Positions 8,834-18,048 of a DNA stretch of 55,556 nucleotides are shown here, piece after piece. This stretch comes from DAOTVX01 sp034436015 (lineage in GTDB: Bacteria > Chloroflexota > Anaerolineae > Anaerolineales > Villigracilaceae). The position numbers were made by a program, and so were the translations under genes. The stretch lies in contig DAOTWG010000028.1 of the NCBI GenBank assembly GCA_034436015.1, positions 1 through 55,556 on the forward strand, written 5' to 3'. Positions within the stretch are counted from its first letter, which is position 1. Each line of letters begins with the position of its first letter. Below the pieces are notes generated by a model. The model was not told the DNA's origin. It made no database searches and saw only the letters and a program-made list of their open reading frames with translations.

Positions 8834-9844
8834 ATGCGAAAACTATTCGGCGCTCTGATTCTGTTGCTGGCGGTTGCCTTTGTCTTTTTCAGCCTGTCGG
8901 AACTTAAAGACGTGGCAGAGACGCTTCAGCGCAGCAATTTCTGGTTCCTGCTGGGAGCCCTCGCTCTGGAAGCGCTTTGGATCTATAATGTGGCCGTCGC
9001 GTGTCGGTTGCTCTATCAGCTGGTTGGTCTGGAGGAGAAGACCACCCATCTTTTTTTGGTGGTTGCCGCGGCCAATTTCGTCAATGTCGTGGCGCCAAGC
9101 GTCGGCATTGGCGGCATGGCGGTTTTCGTAGACGATGCTCGCCAGCGCAACCATGCCAGGGGAAAGGTGACGGTTGTCAGCGCCTTGTTTGTTGTCCTGG
9201 ATTACGCGGCGTTCATTTGCGTGCTGGTATTGGGGATGATGGCGCTGATACGGCGCAATAATCTACCGTCTAGCGCCATTGTCGCGGCGTTTATTTTGCT
9301 GGGAATTGCTGGCGCGTTGGCTTTTCTGGTATATCTAGGCTATCGTTCGGCGGATAAACTGGGGCATGCTCTGGCATGGCTGGCGCGCCTGGTCAATCGC
9401 CTTGTGCGACCATTCCTGCGCCGCGAGTACCTAAGCGAGGCGCGCGCACATGAGTATGCGGCTGAAATGGCCGAAGGCTTTGCTGAATTGCGAGGTAAGC
9501 GGCGGGAGTTCATTCTTCCCTTTTTATATGCCCTGAATAGCAAAGCGTTATTAATTTGTATTCTGATGATGACATTCCTGGCATTCAGCACGCCGTTCAG
9601 CGCCGGTCTGCTTGTCGGGAGTTTCAGTATCGCCTACCTATTCCTCATTGTCTCACCGACGCCGTCGGGGGTTGGTTTTGTCGAGGGCGCGCTGACGGTG
9701 GCCTTGCGAAGCCTGGGTGTGCCTCTTGGGACGGCAACGCTTATTGCCTTAACGTATCGCGCCGTCACGTTTTGGTTTCCCTTGGCCCTGGGTGCTGTGA
9801 CTTTTCGGGTGTTGCAGAATCAGCCAAGACATTGTTCAGGATGA
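8834..9844 (+). CDS. Lysylphosphatidylglycerol synthase-like/UPF0104 membrane protein
   Basis: 336 residues from ATG 8834 with about eight hydrophobic helices. Features typical of the UPF0104/AglD family (PF03706) are visible: VNVVAPSVGIGGMAVF early on, and near the C terminus TPSGVGFVEGALTVALRSLGV. Family members include the flippase domain of MprF and archaeal AglD, so a role in moving or modifying lipid-linked molecules is possible, but the substrate cannot be read from sequence. I rejected an in-frame upstream start at 8477 because it lies inside the metalloprotease gene. The 3' end overlaps the convergent PrsW-family gene by 80 nt. Confidence 0.8.
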   Translation: MRKLFGALILLLAVAFVFFSLSELKDVAETLQRSNFWFLLGALALEALWIYNVAVACRLLYQLVGLEEKTTHLFLVVAAANFVNVVAPSVGIGGMAVFVDDARQRNHARGKVTVVSALFVVLDYAAFICVLVLGMMALIRRNNLPSSAIVAAFILLGIAGALAFLVYLGYRSADKLGHALAWLARLVNRLVRPFLRREYLSEARAHEYAAEMAEGFAELRGKRREFILPFLYALNSKALLICILMMTFLAFSTPFSAGLLVGSFSIAYLFLIVSPTPSGVGFVEGALTVALRSLGVPLGTATLIALTYRAVTFWFPLALGAVTFRVLQNQPRHCSG

Positions 9845-10811
9845 TGGGCGATAGACGCGCCAGTTCCGCGCGTAGGCGCTGAATAATGAAAGCGTTGCCG
9901 CTCTCGTCGCCCAGTGTGGCGAGTTGTTGTTTCTTGTGTGCCAATTCTCCGCACAGTTGATAGAAGCGGTTGGTCTGAAAAAAACGACCGGTGAACAAGG
10001 CGCGCAGGCGAGCAACCAGTTGACGCCAAGCCGAAGAGGCGATATGGTATTGCTGCACGGTAAGCAGACCGGCTGCCACCTCGCTTTGCAGATGTTGCTG
10101 TAAGTAACCTTGCTCCTGATAGGTGGCGAATAGAATCACGCCGAACATGAACAACCAGCCGCTCCAATCGAGAAAGGCTACTATCCACTCGCTGTTGACA
10201 AGACTGGCTACAGTATTGTGGAAAGCGTGGGTACCCATGGCCAGGCCAAGGCCTGTCAACGGCGCCAGGATTTTGACCGGCAGACTGCGGCGGGTGCGCG
10301 CCAGAGCCAGACCGATCCCGGTGAACGCTGTGTAGAAGGGATGTTGCCATCCTACCAAGCCAATGCGAATCCAGGTCAACCGTATCAGCCCTTGCCAACC
10401 CTGTTCTTGGTAGCCGTAATTCCAGATATAGTAAGCGTTCTCGCTCGCGGCAAAGCCCAGGGCGGTCACGCCAGCATAGATGATCCCGTCCAGGATGGAG
10501 TCGAATTCGCGGCGGAAGACCAGAAAGACAAGCAGTACAGCCAGTCCCTTGAGCGTTTCCTCGACCATAGGGGCGATGAGCGAACTGGTGCTTAGCTCGG
10601 TGATCGCCTCCGAACCGGTGAAAATGTAGAATCCCAGTCCAAGGACAGTATTGATAATGAATGCGCTGCCACTAGCGATGACTGCCCCCCAAAGAAATAC
10701 GCCGCCGAGTAAGACAAGGGGTTCCTTTTCGTACCGGTCCAACCAGTATAAGATGGCCGCGAAACATAGAGCACCTGCAAAGCCAAGGAAGAGAGAAGTG
10801 AGAAGACCCAT
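9765..10811 (-). CDS. PrsW-family intramembrane protease homologue
   Basis: 348 residues with about eight membrane segments in the first 250. It has the family's conserved signatures in order: EETLKG (Glu84, Glu85, Lys88), SENAYYIW (about 123), and GTHAFHN. PrsW of Bacillus cleaves anti-sigma factor RsiW at site 1; whether this homologue is a protease with that type of target is unknown. The C-terminal 100 residues are soluble, charged and helical. It is preceded by GAGGAG and a -10 box, and converges on the UPF0104 gene with an 80-nt overlap. Confidence 0.82.
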   Translation of the reverse strand: MGLLTSLFLGFAGALCFAAILYWLDRYEKEPLVLLGGVFLWGAVIASGSAFIINTVLGLGFYIFTGSEAITELSTSSLIAPMVEETLKGLAVLLVFLVFRREFDSILDGIIYAGVTALGFAASENAYYIWNYGYQEQGWQGLIRLTWIRIGLVGWQHPFYTAFTGIGLALARTRRSLPVKILAPLTGLGLAMGTHAFHNTVASLVNSEWIVAFLDWSGWLFMFGVILFATYQEQGYLQQHLQSEVAAGLLTVQQYHIASSAWRQLVARLRALFTGRFFQTNRFYQLCGELAHKKQQLATLGDESGNAFIIQRLRAELARLSPIILNNVLADSATPEKSQHPGPRETKT

Positions 10812-10842
10812 GAGAGCGCTCCTCTAAGGGGTTATGACTTGT

Positions 10843-10848
10843 ATTATA
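10843..10848 (-). promoter_or_regulatory. -10 box of the PrsW-family gene
   Basis: Perfect TATAAT on the minus strand, 31 nt before the ATG at 10811; a GAGGAG ribosome site lies between. In contrast to ftsK this message has a normal short leader. Confidence 0.5.
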
Positions 10849-10873
10849 GTCGCTCTATCTGCGGAGGTATAGT

Positions 10874-11607
10874 ATGGCGAACCGGCAAACAATGCAAGAG
10901 AAAAGCATAGCCGTCGCGAGTTCGGTAATTGCCGCGGCTGGGTTGACTGCTTTTTAAAATCGTGGTTGGCATATTGACGAACTTACCAGGCATGCTGGCG
11001 GAAGCAGTGCATTCTGCCCTGGCCCTGATGGCGACGCTCGTGATCTATATGGCCGTGCATGTAGCCGATAAACCGGCGGATAGGAATCGCCTCTTTGGTC
11101 GCGGGAAGGCAGAGAATCTCTCTGCCCTTTTTGAAATCCTTTTGTTGCTGGCGGCGTCGGCCTGGATTCTCTGCGAGGCCGATGCCTTGCACTGTAGCAC
11201 GGATATCTGGTCTTCCTCGATGGTCATCTTGGGCCTTGTCGGGTTGACGCTTGGACGTCGCTTCCTGAATCTAGGCTGGCTGGGGAAAGCCGATTCAATC
11301 GCGGCGCTGGTTGTCACACTCATTGTAATCTATGTCAGTGGGGGCTTCGACGGCGCCTCATTGCCATCTTGCTGGATACGGCGCTGAAAGGCATGGCGGC
11401 AAAAGTAGAACAGGCGGCCTTGCCGGTAAATGATGCTCGTGATACGCGCCGGTTCATTGACTTGCTTGTGACGATGAGCGGTGACATTCACCTTACAAGC
11501 GCCCATGTCAACGCGGAATTATTGAGGAAGCCATCCGTCGAATCGTGCCGGATGCAGAGATAATGGTCCATGTCGAGCCTGTGGAAGGGGGAAGTAGAAG
11601 CACTTGA
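10874..11607 (+). pseudogene. Cation diffusion facilitator (CDF) exporter, degraded
   Basis: Three frames must be joined to follow the protein. It begins MANRQTMQEKSIAVASS, meets a stop in its first frame about base 10956, continues in another frame with GMLAEAVHSALALMATL and GRGKAENLSALFEILL (TM2 and TM2-3 loop of CDF proteins), shifts again near 11360-11390, and a third shift near 11515 is needed to reach the C-terminal cytoplasmic domain end IIEEAIRRIVPDAEIMVHVE before the stop at 11605. The HSxxD metal-site Asp of TM2 is Ala here. The gene is therefore dead. The original function was probably efflux of zinc, iron or manganese. Confidence 0.8.
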
Positions 11608-11624
11608 GAGAGGAAAGGCTGGTG

Positions 11625-12266
11625 CTATAGCCACCCTTTCTGCGCCGCGATAGCGATGGCTGCGGCCCGTGAATCCACCCCTAGTTTGTTGTAAATGCTT
11701 GCCAGATGCGCCTTGACCGTCCGCTCGCTGATACCCAGGTGCAGGGCGATCTCCTTGCTGCGTTCTCCTGCTGCTACTTCTTTCAACACTTCCAGCTCAC
11801 GCTCGCTCAGCTCGATCCCGCCCGCCGTAGAGGCCGGGGTGTTGCCCACTTTGGCCAGCAGATGAGCTATCACCTCCGGCCGCAGGAGCGTTTCGCCACG
11901 CGTTGCCGCCCGGATGGTCTCGAACAGGGTCTCGCGGCTGGTATCCTTGAGTAGGTAACCTTTTGCCCCCAGGCTCAGGCCGCGCACCATCAACTCGTCC
12001 TCGTTGAAGGTAGTCAGGATGACCACGGCGATTTTGGGCTGTTCCTGACGCAGTTTTTCGATTGCTGTCAGCCCGTCCATGCCGGGCATGCGCAAGTCCA
12101 TCAACACCACATCCGGCTTCAATTCCGCACACAAACGTACTGCCTCGGCTCCATCGCCGGCCTCGCCCACCAGTTCAAAGCCCGGCTCGGTCTCGAAAAT
12201 CAGACGCAGACCTTGGCGAACAATCAAGTGGTCGTCGGCGACCAAGATGCGGATAGGGTTACTCAT
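11625..12266 (-). CDS. NarL/LuxR-type response regulator
   Basis: 213 residues. The receiver domain (1-120) has the acidic pair Asp11-Asp12, the phosphoacceptor Asp57 (VVLMDLRMPG), and the switch Thr/Lys region (VILTTF, KGYLLKD). A LuxR/FixJ helix-turn-helix occupies about 150-213 (ELSERELEVLKEVAAGERSKEIALHL). Its ATG overlaps the end of the upstream kinase gene by 8 nt, so the pair is translationally coupled. The likely target is the divergent small-protein/ABC unit that starts at 13616, whose promoter carries a palindrome (inference). Confidence 0.92.
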   Translation of the reverse strand: MSNPIRILVADDHLIVRQGLRLIFETEPGFELVGEAGDGAEAVRLCAELKPDVVLMDLRMPGMDGLTAIEKLRQEQPKIAVVILTTFNEDELMVRGLSLGAKGYLLKDTSRETLFETIRAATRGETLLRPEVIAHLLAKVGNTPASTAGGIELSERELEVLKEVAAGERSKEIALHLGISERTVKAHLASIYNKLGVDSRAAAIAIAAQKGWL

Positions 12267-13464
12267 CGGCAGGCCTCTCTAACGGCAATCGTATCACAAT
12301 CCGCGTGCCATGGCCCGGGGCGCTCTGGACCTCGAGGCTGCCGCCCGCCAGGCGGACGCGCTCGCGCATTCCCAACAGGCCGTAGTGCCCGACATCCACC
12401 GATACGGGATCGAAGCCCATGCCATCATCCTGAAGAACAATTTCCAGCATTTCCTCCTGCTTCGTCGCCCGCAAGGATACATTCTTCGCCCCGGCATGGC
12501 GGGCAATATTGGTCAACCCCTCGGCAACTGCCCGTTGGGCGGCCTCTGTTACCTCCTCCGGCACATCGGCGGGTAAGAATAATTCCATATTGCAGGGGAT
12601 GTCTGTGGATGAAGCGAAATGGTCTGCTTCCCGGCGTAGGGATTCGGCTAGGTCACATGACGCCGGCTGACGCAAGTTATCAATAGCCCGGCGCGCTTCG
12701 GCCAAGGTCTGGCGCGCTTTCTCCATAGACTGCCGTAGCACTTCGCGGGCGCGGCCGGGGCGTTTGGCGGTCAGATGGGCATCCACAGCTTCCATTTGCA
12801 GAATCAAACCGGCCAGCCCCTGCGAGAGCGTGTCATGCAGTTCGCGCGCCATGCGCCGACGTTCGGCGGCGATGGTCAGGTCCTCCACCCGGGTGGCGTA
12901 TTCGCGCAACTGACGGTTGGCGGCCTCCAGTTCCTGGAGTAATTCCTGGGCACGCTCGCGTGCATCGGCCTGACGCCGGTAGAGAATCGTGTAAATCGCG
13001 GTGAACAACACGATCGACAGCATCCCCAACACCCACCAGCCGGCGGATTTGATTCCCAGAAAGCGGGTGAAGTTGACTAAGGACAGAATCAGATAGAACA
13101 CCGCGGCTCCCCAGGCGCCGGGGGTCAGCTTCAGGAGACCAAAAACCTCGCCAATCAAACCCAGGAAGACCGCAAAGGTCATGCCGAGGTTGTTGGAGAG
13201 CACAACAAGCCAGAAGCCCAAGACCCCCTGCACAAGCACGTATGCCCATGTCCAGCCGCGGGCGTGGATGGAAGCCAGCATCCAGTGCAGGGCGATGTGC
13301 AAATTGAACACGAGGGTGAACAAAATCAGCGGCCCTGCCGTGTGCAGGGTAGGGTTGGAAACAATCGAGGTCACATACATGAACGCCAGGATCGCGGTCA
13401 TGATCCAGTAAAAGGCGCGGTAGTCGGCCTCGATGCCGATGGAGAGTCTCTTGATGCATTTCAT
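12259..13464 (-). CDS. Membrane sensor histidine kinase (HisKA_3 / LiaS-DesK type)
   Basis: 401 residues from the ATG at 13464. The N-terminal half has about six membrane helices with short loops (about 15-175), then a coiled-coil (QELLQELEAANRQLREYATR), the HisKA_3 dimerisation segment with phosphoacceptor His in MARELHDTLSQGLAGL, and a HATPase_c domain with the N box (AEGLTNIARHAGA) and G boxes (DDGMGFD, GLLGMRERV, GHGTRI). The small extracytoplasmic surface suggests a signal sensed within the membrane, as in LiaS or DesK systems. An in-frame extension to 13752 was rejected because it runs through the divergent promoter and over the small gene at 13616. Confidence 0.92.
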   Translation of the reverse strand: MKCIKRLSIGIEADYRAFYWIMTAILAFMYVTSIVSNPTLHTAGPLILFTLVFNLHIALHWMLASIHARGWTWAYVLVQGVLGFWLVVLSNNLGMTFAVFLGLIGEVFGLLKLTPGAWGAAVFYLILSLVNFTRFLGIKSAGWWVLGMLSIVLFTAIYTILYRRQADARERAQELLQELEAANRQLREYATRVEDLTIAAERRRMARELHDTLSQGLAGLILQMEAVDAHLTAKRPGRAREVLRQSMEKARQTLAEARRAIDNLRQPASCDLAESLRREADHFASSTDIPCNMELFLPADVPEEVTEAAQRAVAEGLTNIARHAGAKNVSLRATKQEEMLEIVLQDDGMGFDPVSVDVGHYGLLGMRERVRLAGGSLEVQSAPGHGTRIVIRLPLERPADE

Positions 13465-13554
13465 CGTTCCTAATGGTATCACACAAAGCGCTGGCTGCCA
13501 CCGTACCGTTGGACATTGTCCGAAAGTATGAGAGGATAACTGGCCTCCCGGCCG

Positions 13555-13583
13555 ATGACAGGCCAGCGATCTGGCCATATACT
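13555..13583 (+). promoter_or_regulatory. Promoter of the small membrane protein/ABC unit, with operator-like palindrome
   Basis: ATGACA (13555-13560, five of six to TTGACA), a 17-nt spacer, and TATACT (13578-13583). The spacer is filled by a perfect inverted repeat, GGCCAGcgatCTGGCC at 13561-13576. A further TGGCCT at 13541-13546 makes an overlapping dyad with AGGCCA at 13560-13565. A regulator bound here would cover the space between -35 and -10. The candidate regulator is the response regulator encoded divergently (inference). Confidence 0.6.
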
Positions 13584-13615
13584 GGGGGCAGCGTTTACAA
13601 AGAAAGGAGGTTCGT

Positions 13616-13789
13616 ATGTCCAACAGAGAAAATCTTGGAAAACTTGTTGATGTCTTGTTCAAAGGCGTGGGACTGGCCATGGCCGTGGCTGTAGTGGTGC
13701 TGAACATTGCCCAGGCGGCCTCGCTCGAGACCAGCATCCTGCTGCTAGGCATCGGCTTGTTCTGCCTGGCAGTCGCAGCCCTCGAATGA
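13616..13789 (+). CDS. Small two-helix membrane protein, unknown
   Basis: 57 residues. A strong ribosome site, AAAGGAGG at 13603-13610, stands 5 nt before the ATG. The peptide has a polar N terminus (MSNRENLGKLVDVL) and two hydrophobic segments (about residues 17-33 and 40-55) joined by QAASLETS. It is the first gene after a well-formed promoter, 42 nt before the ABC ATPase reading frame. The intact frame and strong initiation site make a real gene likely. I recognise no family. By position it may be a sensor accessory protein or a modulator of the ABC exporter or kinase (inference). Confidence 0.65.
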   Translation: MSNRENLGKLVDVLFKGVGLAMAVAVVVLNIAQAASLETSILLLGIGLFCLAVAALE

Positions 13790-13831
13790 GATTTGCCTGT
13801 TGTAGGGCGAGCTTACACAGTTACGGAAAGG

Positions 13832-14775
13832 ATGAGTGGTATGAAAGCCATCGAAGTGCAGAATCTATGCAAAGCCTTCGGCGCAATTAAAGTTGTGGAC
13901 GGCGTCAGTTTCAGCGTGGAGCAGGGCGAAATTTTCAGTTTGCTCGGCCCGAACGGTGCTGGGAAGACCACCACTGTCTCCATTCTCTCCTGTCTACTGC
14001 GCCCGGACGAGGGCGACGCGCTCGTGCTTGGTCATTCCATCACGTGTGACCCCCTGGGCGTCAAGTCGGTGTTGGGTGTGGCGCCGCAGGAGGTGCCCTC
14101 TACGAGGACCTATCGGCGCGCGAGAACTTGACTTTCTGGGGCAAGATGTATGGTTTGCGCGGCGCGGTACTCAAACATCGCGTGCAGGAGGTGCTGGAGG
14201 TCATCGGCCTGATGGACCGAGCGAACGAGCGCATCAAGAAGTATTCGGGCGGGATGAAACGGCGCGTCAACATCGGCGTGGCCCTGCTCGATAAGCCACA
14301 GATTATCTACCTGGATGAGCCTACGGTCGGCATTGACCCCCAGTCACGCCGCGCCATTCTCGACTCGGTGCGGGTACTCAAGGGTGAAGGCACTACAGTC
14401 CTTTATACTACCCACTACATGGAAGAAGCCCAGGAACTCTCCGATCACATCGCCATCCTGGATCATGGCCGTCTGATTGCCGCCGGGACGCACACGGAGA
14501 TGGTCCGCCTCGTTGGCGAAGCCGATCGCATCACCCTGAGCATCAACGCTGAATCGGCGCGGGTCATGGAAACCTGGAGAAAGGTCAACGGCGTGAAGCA
14601 AGTCTTGGCGGAGAACGGTACGCTGACCATTCTGGCCGACGACAGCAACCGCGTTCTGCCGGTTCTGTTCGAGAGGGTCATCGCCAACGGGGTGCGCATC
14701 ACTTCGGTGGACGTTCAAGAGCCTAATCTGGAAACCGTCTTCCTGCACCTGACAGGGAGGGCGTTGCGCGATTAG
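13832..14775 (+). pseudogene. ABC exporter ATPase, frameshifted
   Basis: The protein is a standard ABC-2 type drug/antibiotic exporter ATPase of about 314 residues: Walker A GPNGAGKTTT, signature YSGGMKRRVNIGVAL, Walker B IIYLDEPTVGIDP, and H-loop YTTHYMEEA. A single base is missing near 14095 (GTGCCC where GTGGCC would keep the frame EVALYEDLSARENLTFWG). The first frame therefore stops at 14131 and the remainder opens in another frame. The start is ATG 13832 or 13841 (MKAIEVQNLC). The lesion could be real or a sequencing error, but the two permease genes downstream are also damaged, which favours decay. Confidence 0.8.
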
Positions 14776-14871
14776 ATGGCAGACGGCAGATTACAGACTG
14801 CGTTCTCCTCCTGCGGTCAGCGGGCTGCCGTCCACCGTCCACTTCTTCAATCTATCGCCAGGAGACCCTTG

Positions 14872-16157
14872 ATGAAAATTCTCGATATTGCCCTCAAAGA
14901 CCTGACCCGCTCCTTCCGCAGCACTTTTGCCTTGATCTTCATGTTCGTCATTTCGTTGCTCGTGCCGGTGTTGTTTTTCTTCATGTTCGGCAACATTGCT
15001 GAAGAGAAAGAAGGTTTCGAGGTGCCGGTGACGAAGGTGGCGCTTGTCAATCTGGATGAAGGCGAGCCGGCGTTTGCTCAGGCGATGAGCCGCTTCCCCG
15101 GCGGAATGCAAGCCGCGTCGCTCGGCGCGTTCATCGTCAGCGTGCTGCAAAGCCACGCTTTCGCCGACCTGCTCGAAGTTCGGCTCGAAGTGGACGCGGC
15201 GACGGCGCGTGACCTGGTGGCAGTCAGCAAGCCGGCGTGGCGCTCATCATCCCGGCCGACTTCTCGGCGCAGTTCGCCTCGCTCGACGGGCAGGCTTCCA
15301 TCGAGTTCTACCAGGGCCCGATTCTGACCATTGGTCCCGGCATCGTCAAATCCATCCTCAACCAGTTCATGGACGGCCTTTCGGGAGCGAAGATTGCCAT
15401 CAACATCGCCCTGACACAGACCGGTGCCGCCGACCCGGCGCTCATCGGGCAAGTGGTCAGCCGTTACCTGGCGGCCCAGCCGCAGGGCGACCAGACCGCT
15501 GGGCTGCTGAAGGTGCAATCGCCGCAACAGGGGAAACCTGCCCGTAGTCCCGTGCTGGTCATCGTCGGCATGGTGATGGGTGCCATGCTTATCTTCTGCG
15601 CCTATTACACCGGCGTGGCCACCGCCCAGGGCATTCTGCTAGAAGACGAGCAGCGCACTTTGCCACGCTTGTTCACCACACCCACTCCCCCGGCGGCCGT
15701 CCTGACCGGCAAACTGCTGGGCGTGCTGCTAACCGTCACGGCGCAGGTTATTGTACTATTCCTCGCTGCCCGGCTCGTCTTCCGTGTAGAGTGGGGCGAT
15801 TGGCCATCCCTGCTTCTGACCGCGATGTGTATCATCCTGAACACCTCCGCTTTCGGCATCTTCGTCAACTCGCTACTCAAGAACAGCAAACAAGGCGGAG
15901 TGATGTATGGCGGCGTGCTGACCATCACTACCTGGGTGGGCGCGATGCCCGTCTTCATCGGTTTTGGAGGTTATAGCAACCCGACCATCAACGCTGTCTC
16001 GCTGACCATGCCGCAGGGTTGGATCGCGCGCATGTTGACGGACGGCATCCACGGCGCCTCGCTGGAGCGCATTGCCCTGAGCGCCCTGGTCGCCCTGGCT
16101 TGGACGGTGGTCCTCTTCCTCATCGGCGTCTGGCGTTTCCAGCGGCGGTACCTCTAG
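14872..16157 (+). pseudogene. ABC-2 type permease, frameshifted
   Basis: Begins MKILDIALKDLTRSFRSTFA with the first membrane helix (LIFMFVISLLVPVLFFFMFG), followed by a large extracytoplasmic region. The frame changes near 15222: ...DAATARDLV in one frame resumes as QQAGVALIIPADFSAQFAS in another. The second part has five membrane helices and ends WRFQRRYL, as in YhgE/Pip or ABC2_membrane_3 permeases of about 430 residues. It would pair with the ATPase upstream. Its stop lies 10 nt before the second permease gene. Confidence 0.8.
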
Positions 16158-16167
16158 GAGAAATCCC

Positions 16168-16947
16168 GTGAAGCGCATCTTCGATATTACGTTGAAAGAC
16201 TTGACCGAACTGACCCGCAACTGGATGACTTTTCTGTTCCTGTTGCTCATGCCGGTCGTCTTCACATTGCTGTTTGGCTTCGCCTTCAGCGGCGTTGGCC
16301 GACCGCCCGAGGACCCGCGCCTGCCGGTCGGTTTCCTGAATCAGGATGACAGTCCCTTGAGCGAGCAATTGCGCGCTCGTGCTGAAACTGAAGCATTTCT
16401 CTGCCCCGCTGGCTGTTCTGTTGGTTGCGCTCGCCTCGGCGCTGTGCATTGGCGCCTCGGCTTGTTGATCGGCGTGCTGGCGAAGAACGATGAACAGGCC
16501 ATCATGTTCTTGCTGTTGCTGATGCTCGTGCTCTCGGCGCTGGGCGGGGCTTGGGTGCCGCTGGACGTTGCCGGCCCGGCCTTTCGCGCCATCGGGCATC
16601 TCTCGCCGGTATCCTGGGCGCTGGACGGCTTCGAGAATATCGCGAGGCGCGGCCTGGGATTCGAGTCCGTACTGCTTCTTGCTGCGATGCTGATAGGCTA
16701 TGCAGTGCTCTTCTTCGGGCTGGCCGTTTGGAGGTTCAGAAGGGTAAGTGGACAAGAGAGTATAGATGGTCGGTTGAGAACCTTATATTTAGCGATGGTT
16801 GCTCTGTTGCAGGCATCAGGCGAGAGGGAGATGGGAATGGTAAATGTCGTTACTTCTACGTTGCCGGCAGGGGAAGTAGCCTTCGCCTTGTTGGCGAGAA
16901 TCACGACTGCCGCGAATGCCAACCAGGGCCGATATGCGGCAGGCTGA
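16168..16947 (+). pseudogene. Second ABC-2 type permease, internally deleted
   Basis: The start MKRIFDITLKDLTELTRNWMT and helix LFLLLMPVVFTLLFGFAFSG match the first permease. After SPLSEQLRARAE (about 16385) some 150-170 residues expected for the family are absent. The sequence resumes near 16390 in another frame (HFSAPLAVLLVALASALCIG) and returns to the original frame at GLLIGVLAKNDEQAIMF. Homology ends about 16755 (YAVLFFGLAVWRFRR), after which the open frame runs on through unrelated sequence to 16947. So there is a deletion plus at least one frame change, and the gene cannot make a working permease. Confidence 0.75.
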
Positions 16948-17146
16948 GGACAAGCGCCAAGAGAGATTCCAAGAATCCGATGACTGTCATTGTGATTTCG
17001 ATGGTAGCCGTATCGGTCGGTATACTGTCGTGTTCCGCTGCGATGACAGGGAAAATGATCCAGGGCAGAACCGGCGCGCCTATACTGAACAGAGGAAGTA
17101 AGACCAACGGCAAACCGATTAACGTTGACGCAGGGGAGTGAGGAAC
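16760..17146 (+). other. Gap between permease relic and transposase relic: no gene recognised
   Basis: About 390 bases with no convincing gene on either strand. The minus strand has an open frame (16901-17257) with two hydrophobic stretches, but it has no ribosome site, overlaps the transposase relic and matches nothing I know. The region is best read as debris between two decayed elements. Confidence 0.4.
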
Positions 17147-17915
17147 ATGATGGGACGTAATCAAACCATTCCTATCACACCTCCGAAACGGGCTGATGGA
17201 TGTGGCAGACCTCGGCGCGACAGTCGAGAGATTCTCAAATAGTATTCTATGGATCATTCACACCGGTGCATAATGGAAAGATATGCCAGAGAGATCTCCA
17301 CCATGCCAGACTTGCCATCGACGCTTCCAGGAATGGGTTCGCTCCGGCGCGTTTGAGGTGATTCTGAAGGCATTCGTACAAGACATGAAAGAGCGCGGCG
17401 ATCTCGATCTGACTGAATGTTTTATCGCTGGTGTCTTTGTCGCCGCAAAAAGAAAGGGGCCGAGGATGGGAAAGACCAAGCGGGGCAGAGGTACAACGAT
17501 CATAGCAGCAGCAGACCGTTCCGGTCTTCCTATCGCCATATCCGTTAGCAGCGCTTCGCCGCATGAAAACACCCTCGTAGAACCGACTTTGGAAACCATG
17601 TTCACCATAGAGCTGCCGGAGCGTTGATCGGCGACCAAGCGTATAACAGCGATCCGCTGGACCAGAAGCTGGCTGAAAATGGCGTGGAGTGGATTGCGCC
17701 TTATCGTTTCAATCGAAAAGAAGGAGAAGACCGAGGAGGGACGGAAACTTCGTCGTTGTCGAAGGTGATGGCAAGTGGAGCGTTTGTTTGCCTGGCTTCA
17801 GGATGATCGCCGCATTCTGGTTCGGTTGGATCGCACTGTCGAGAACTATATCGGCTTTGTTCATGTGGGTTGCTTGGTCATCATGCTCAGATGCTGTTTT
17901 TGCGATGACTTGTAG
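17147..17915 (+). pseudogene. IS5-family transposase relic
   Basis: Joining frames gives an IS5 (IS1031/ISL2-like) DDE transposase. It opens MMGRNQTIPITPPKRADGCG then GRPRRDSREIL, has a frame change near 17236, NSILWIIHTGA, an in-frame TAA at 17271 where Pro is expected, WKDMPERSPPCQTCHRRFQEW, a segment ending GTTIIAAADRSGLPIA, LIGDQAYNSDPLD, and in a further frame VERLFAWLQDDRRILVRL to the stop at 17913. At least one stop and three frame changes make it inactive. I could not find terminal inverted repeats or target duplications with confidence. Confidence 0.85.
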
Positions 17916-18048
17916 GCTGATCTGGGGTGCCGATGGCGATTTTTCTACACGCGTCGCGGCTTTATAAATAGGGAAAATGTCAATCCCTGCCAATAATCCT
18001 TGGTAGAGTTAAGCGAAATTCTCATGCCAATGTCCTCCGGAGGTAGGG

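Noticed and set aside
13465..13752. N-terminal extension of the histidine kinase to 13752
   Set aside because: The extra residues are not membrane-like, cross the divergent promoter and lie opposite the small gene at 13616.
16901..17257. Minus-strand open frame with two hydrophobic stretches
   Set aside because: No ribosome site or family match, and it overlaps the transposase relic, whose plus-strand reading is convincing.
17147..17915. Programmed frameshifting in the IS5-family transposase
   Set aside because: There are several frame changes plus an in-frame stop at 17271, more than any programmed event explains.
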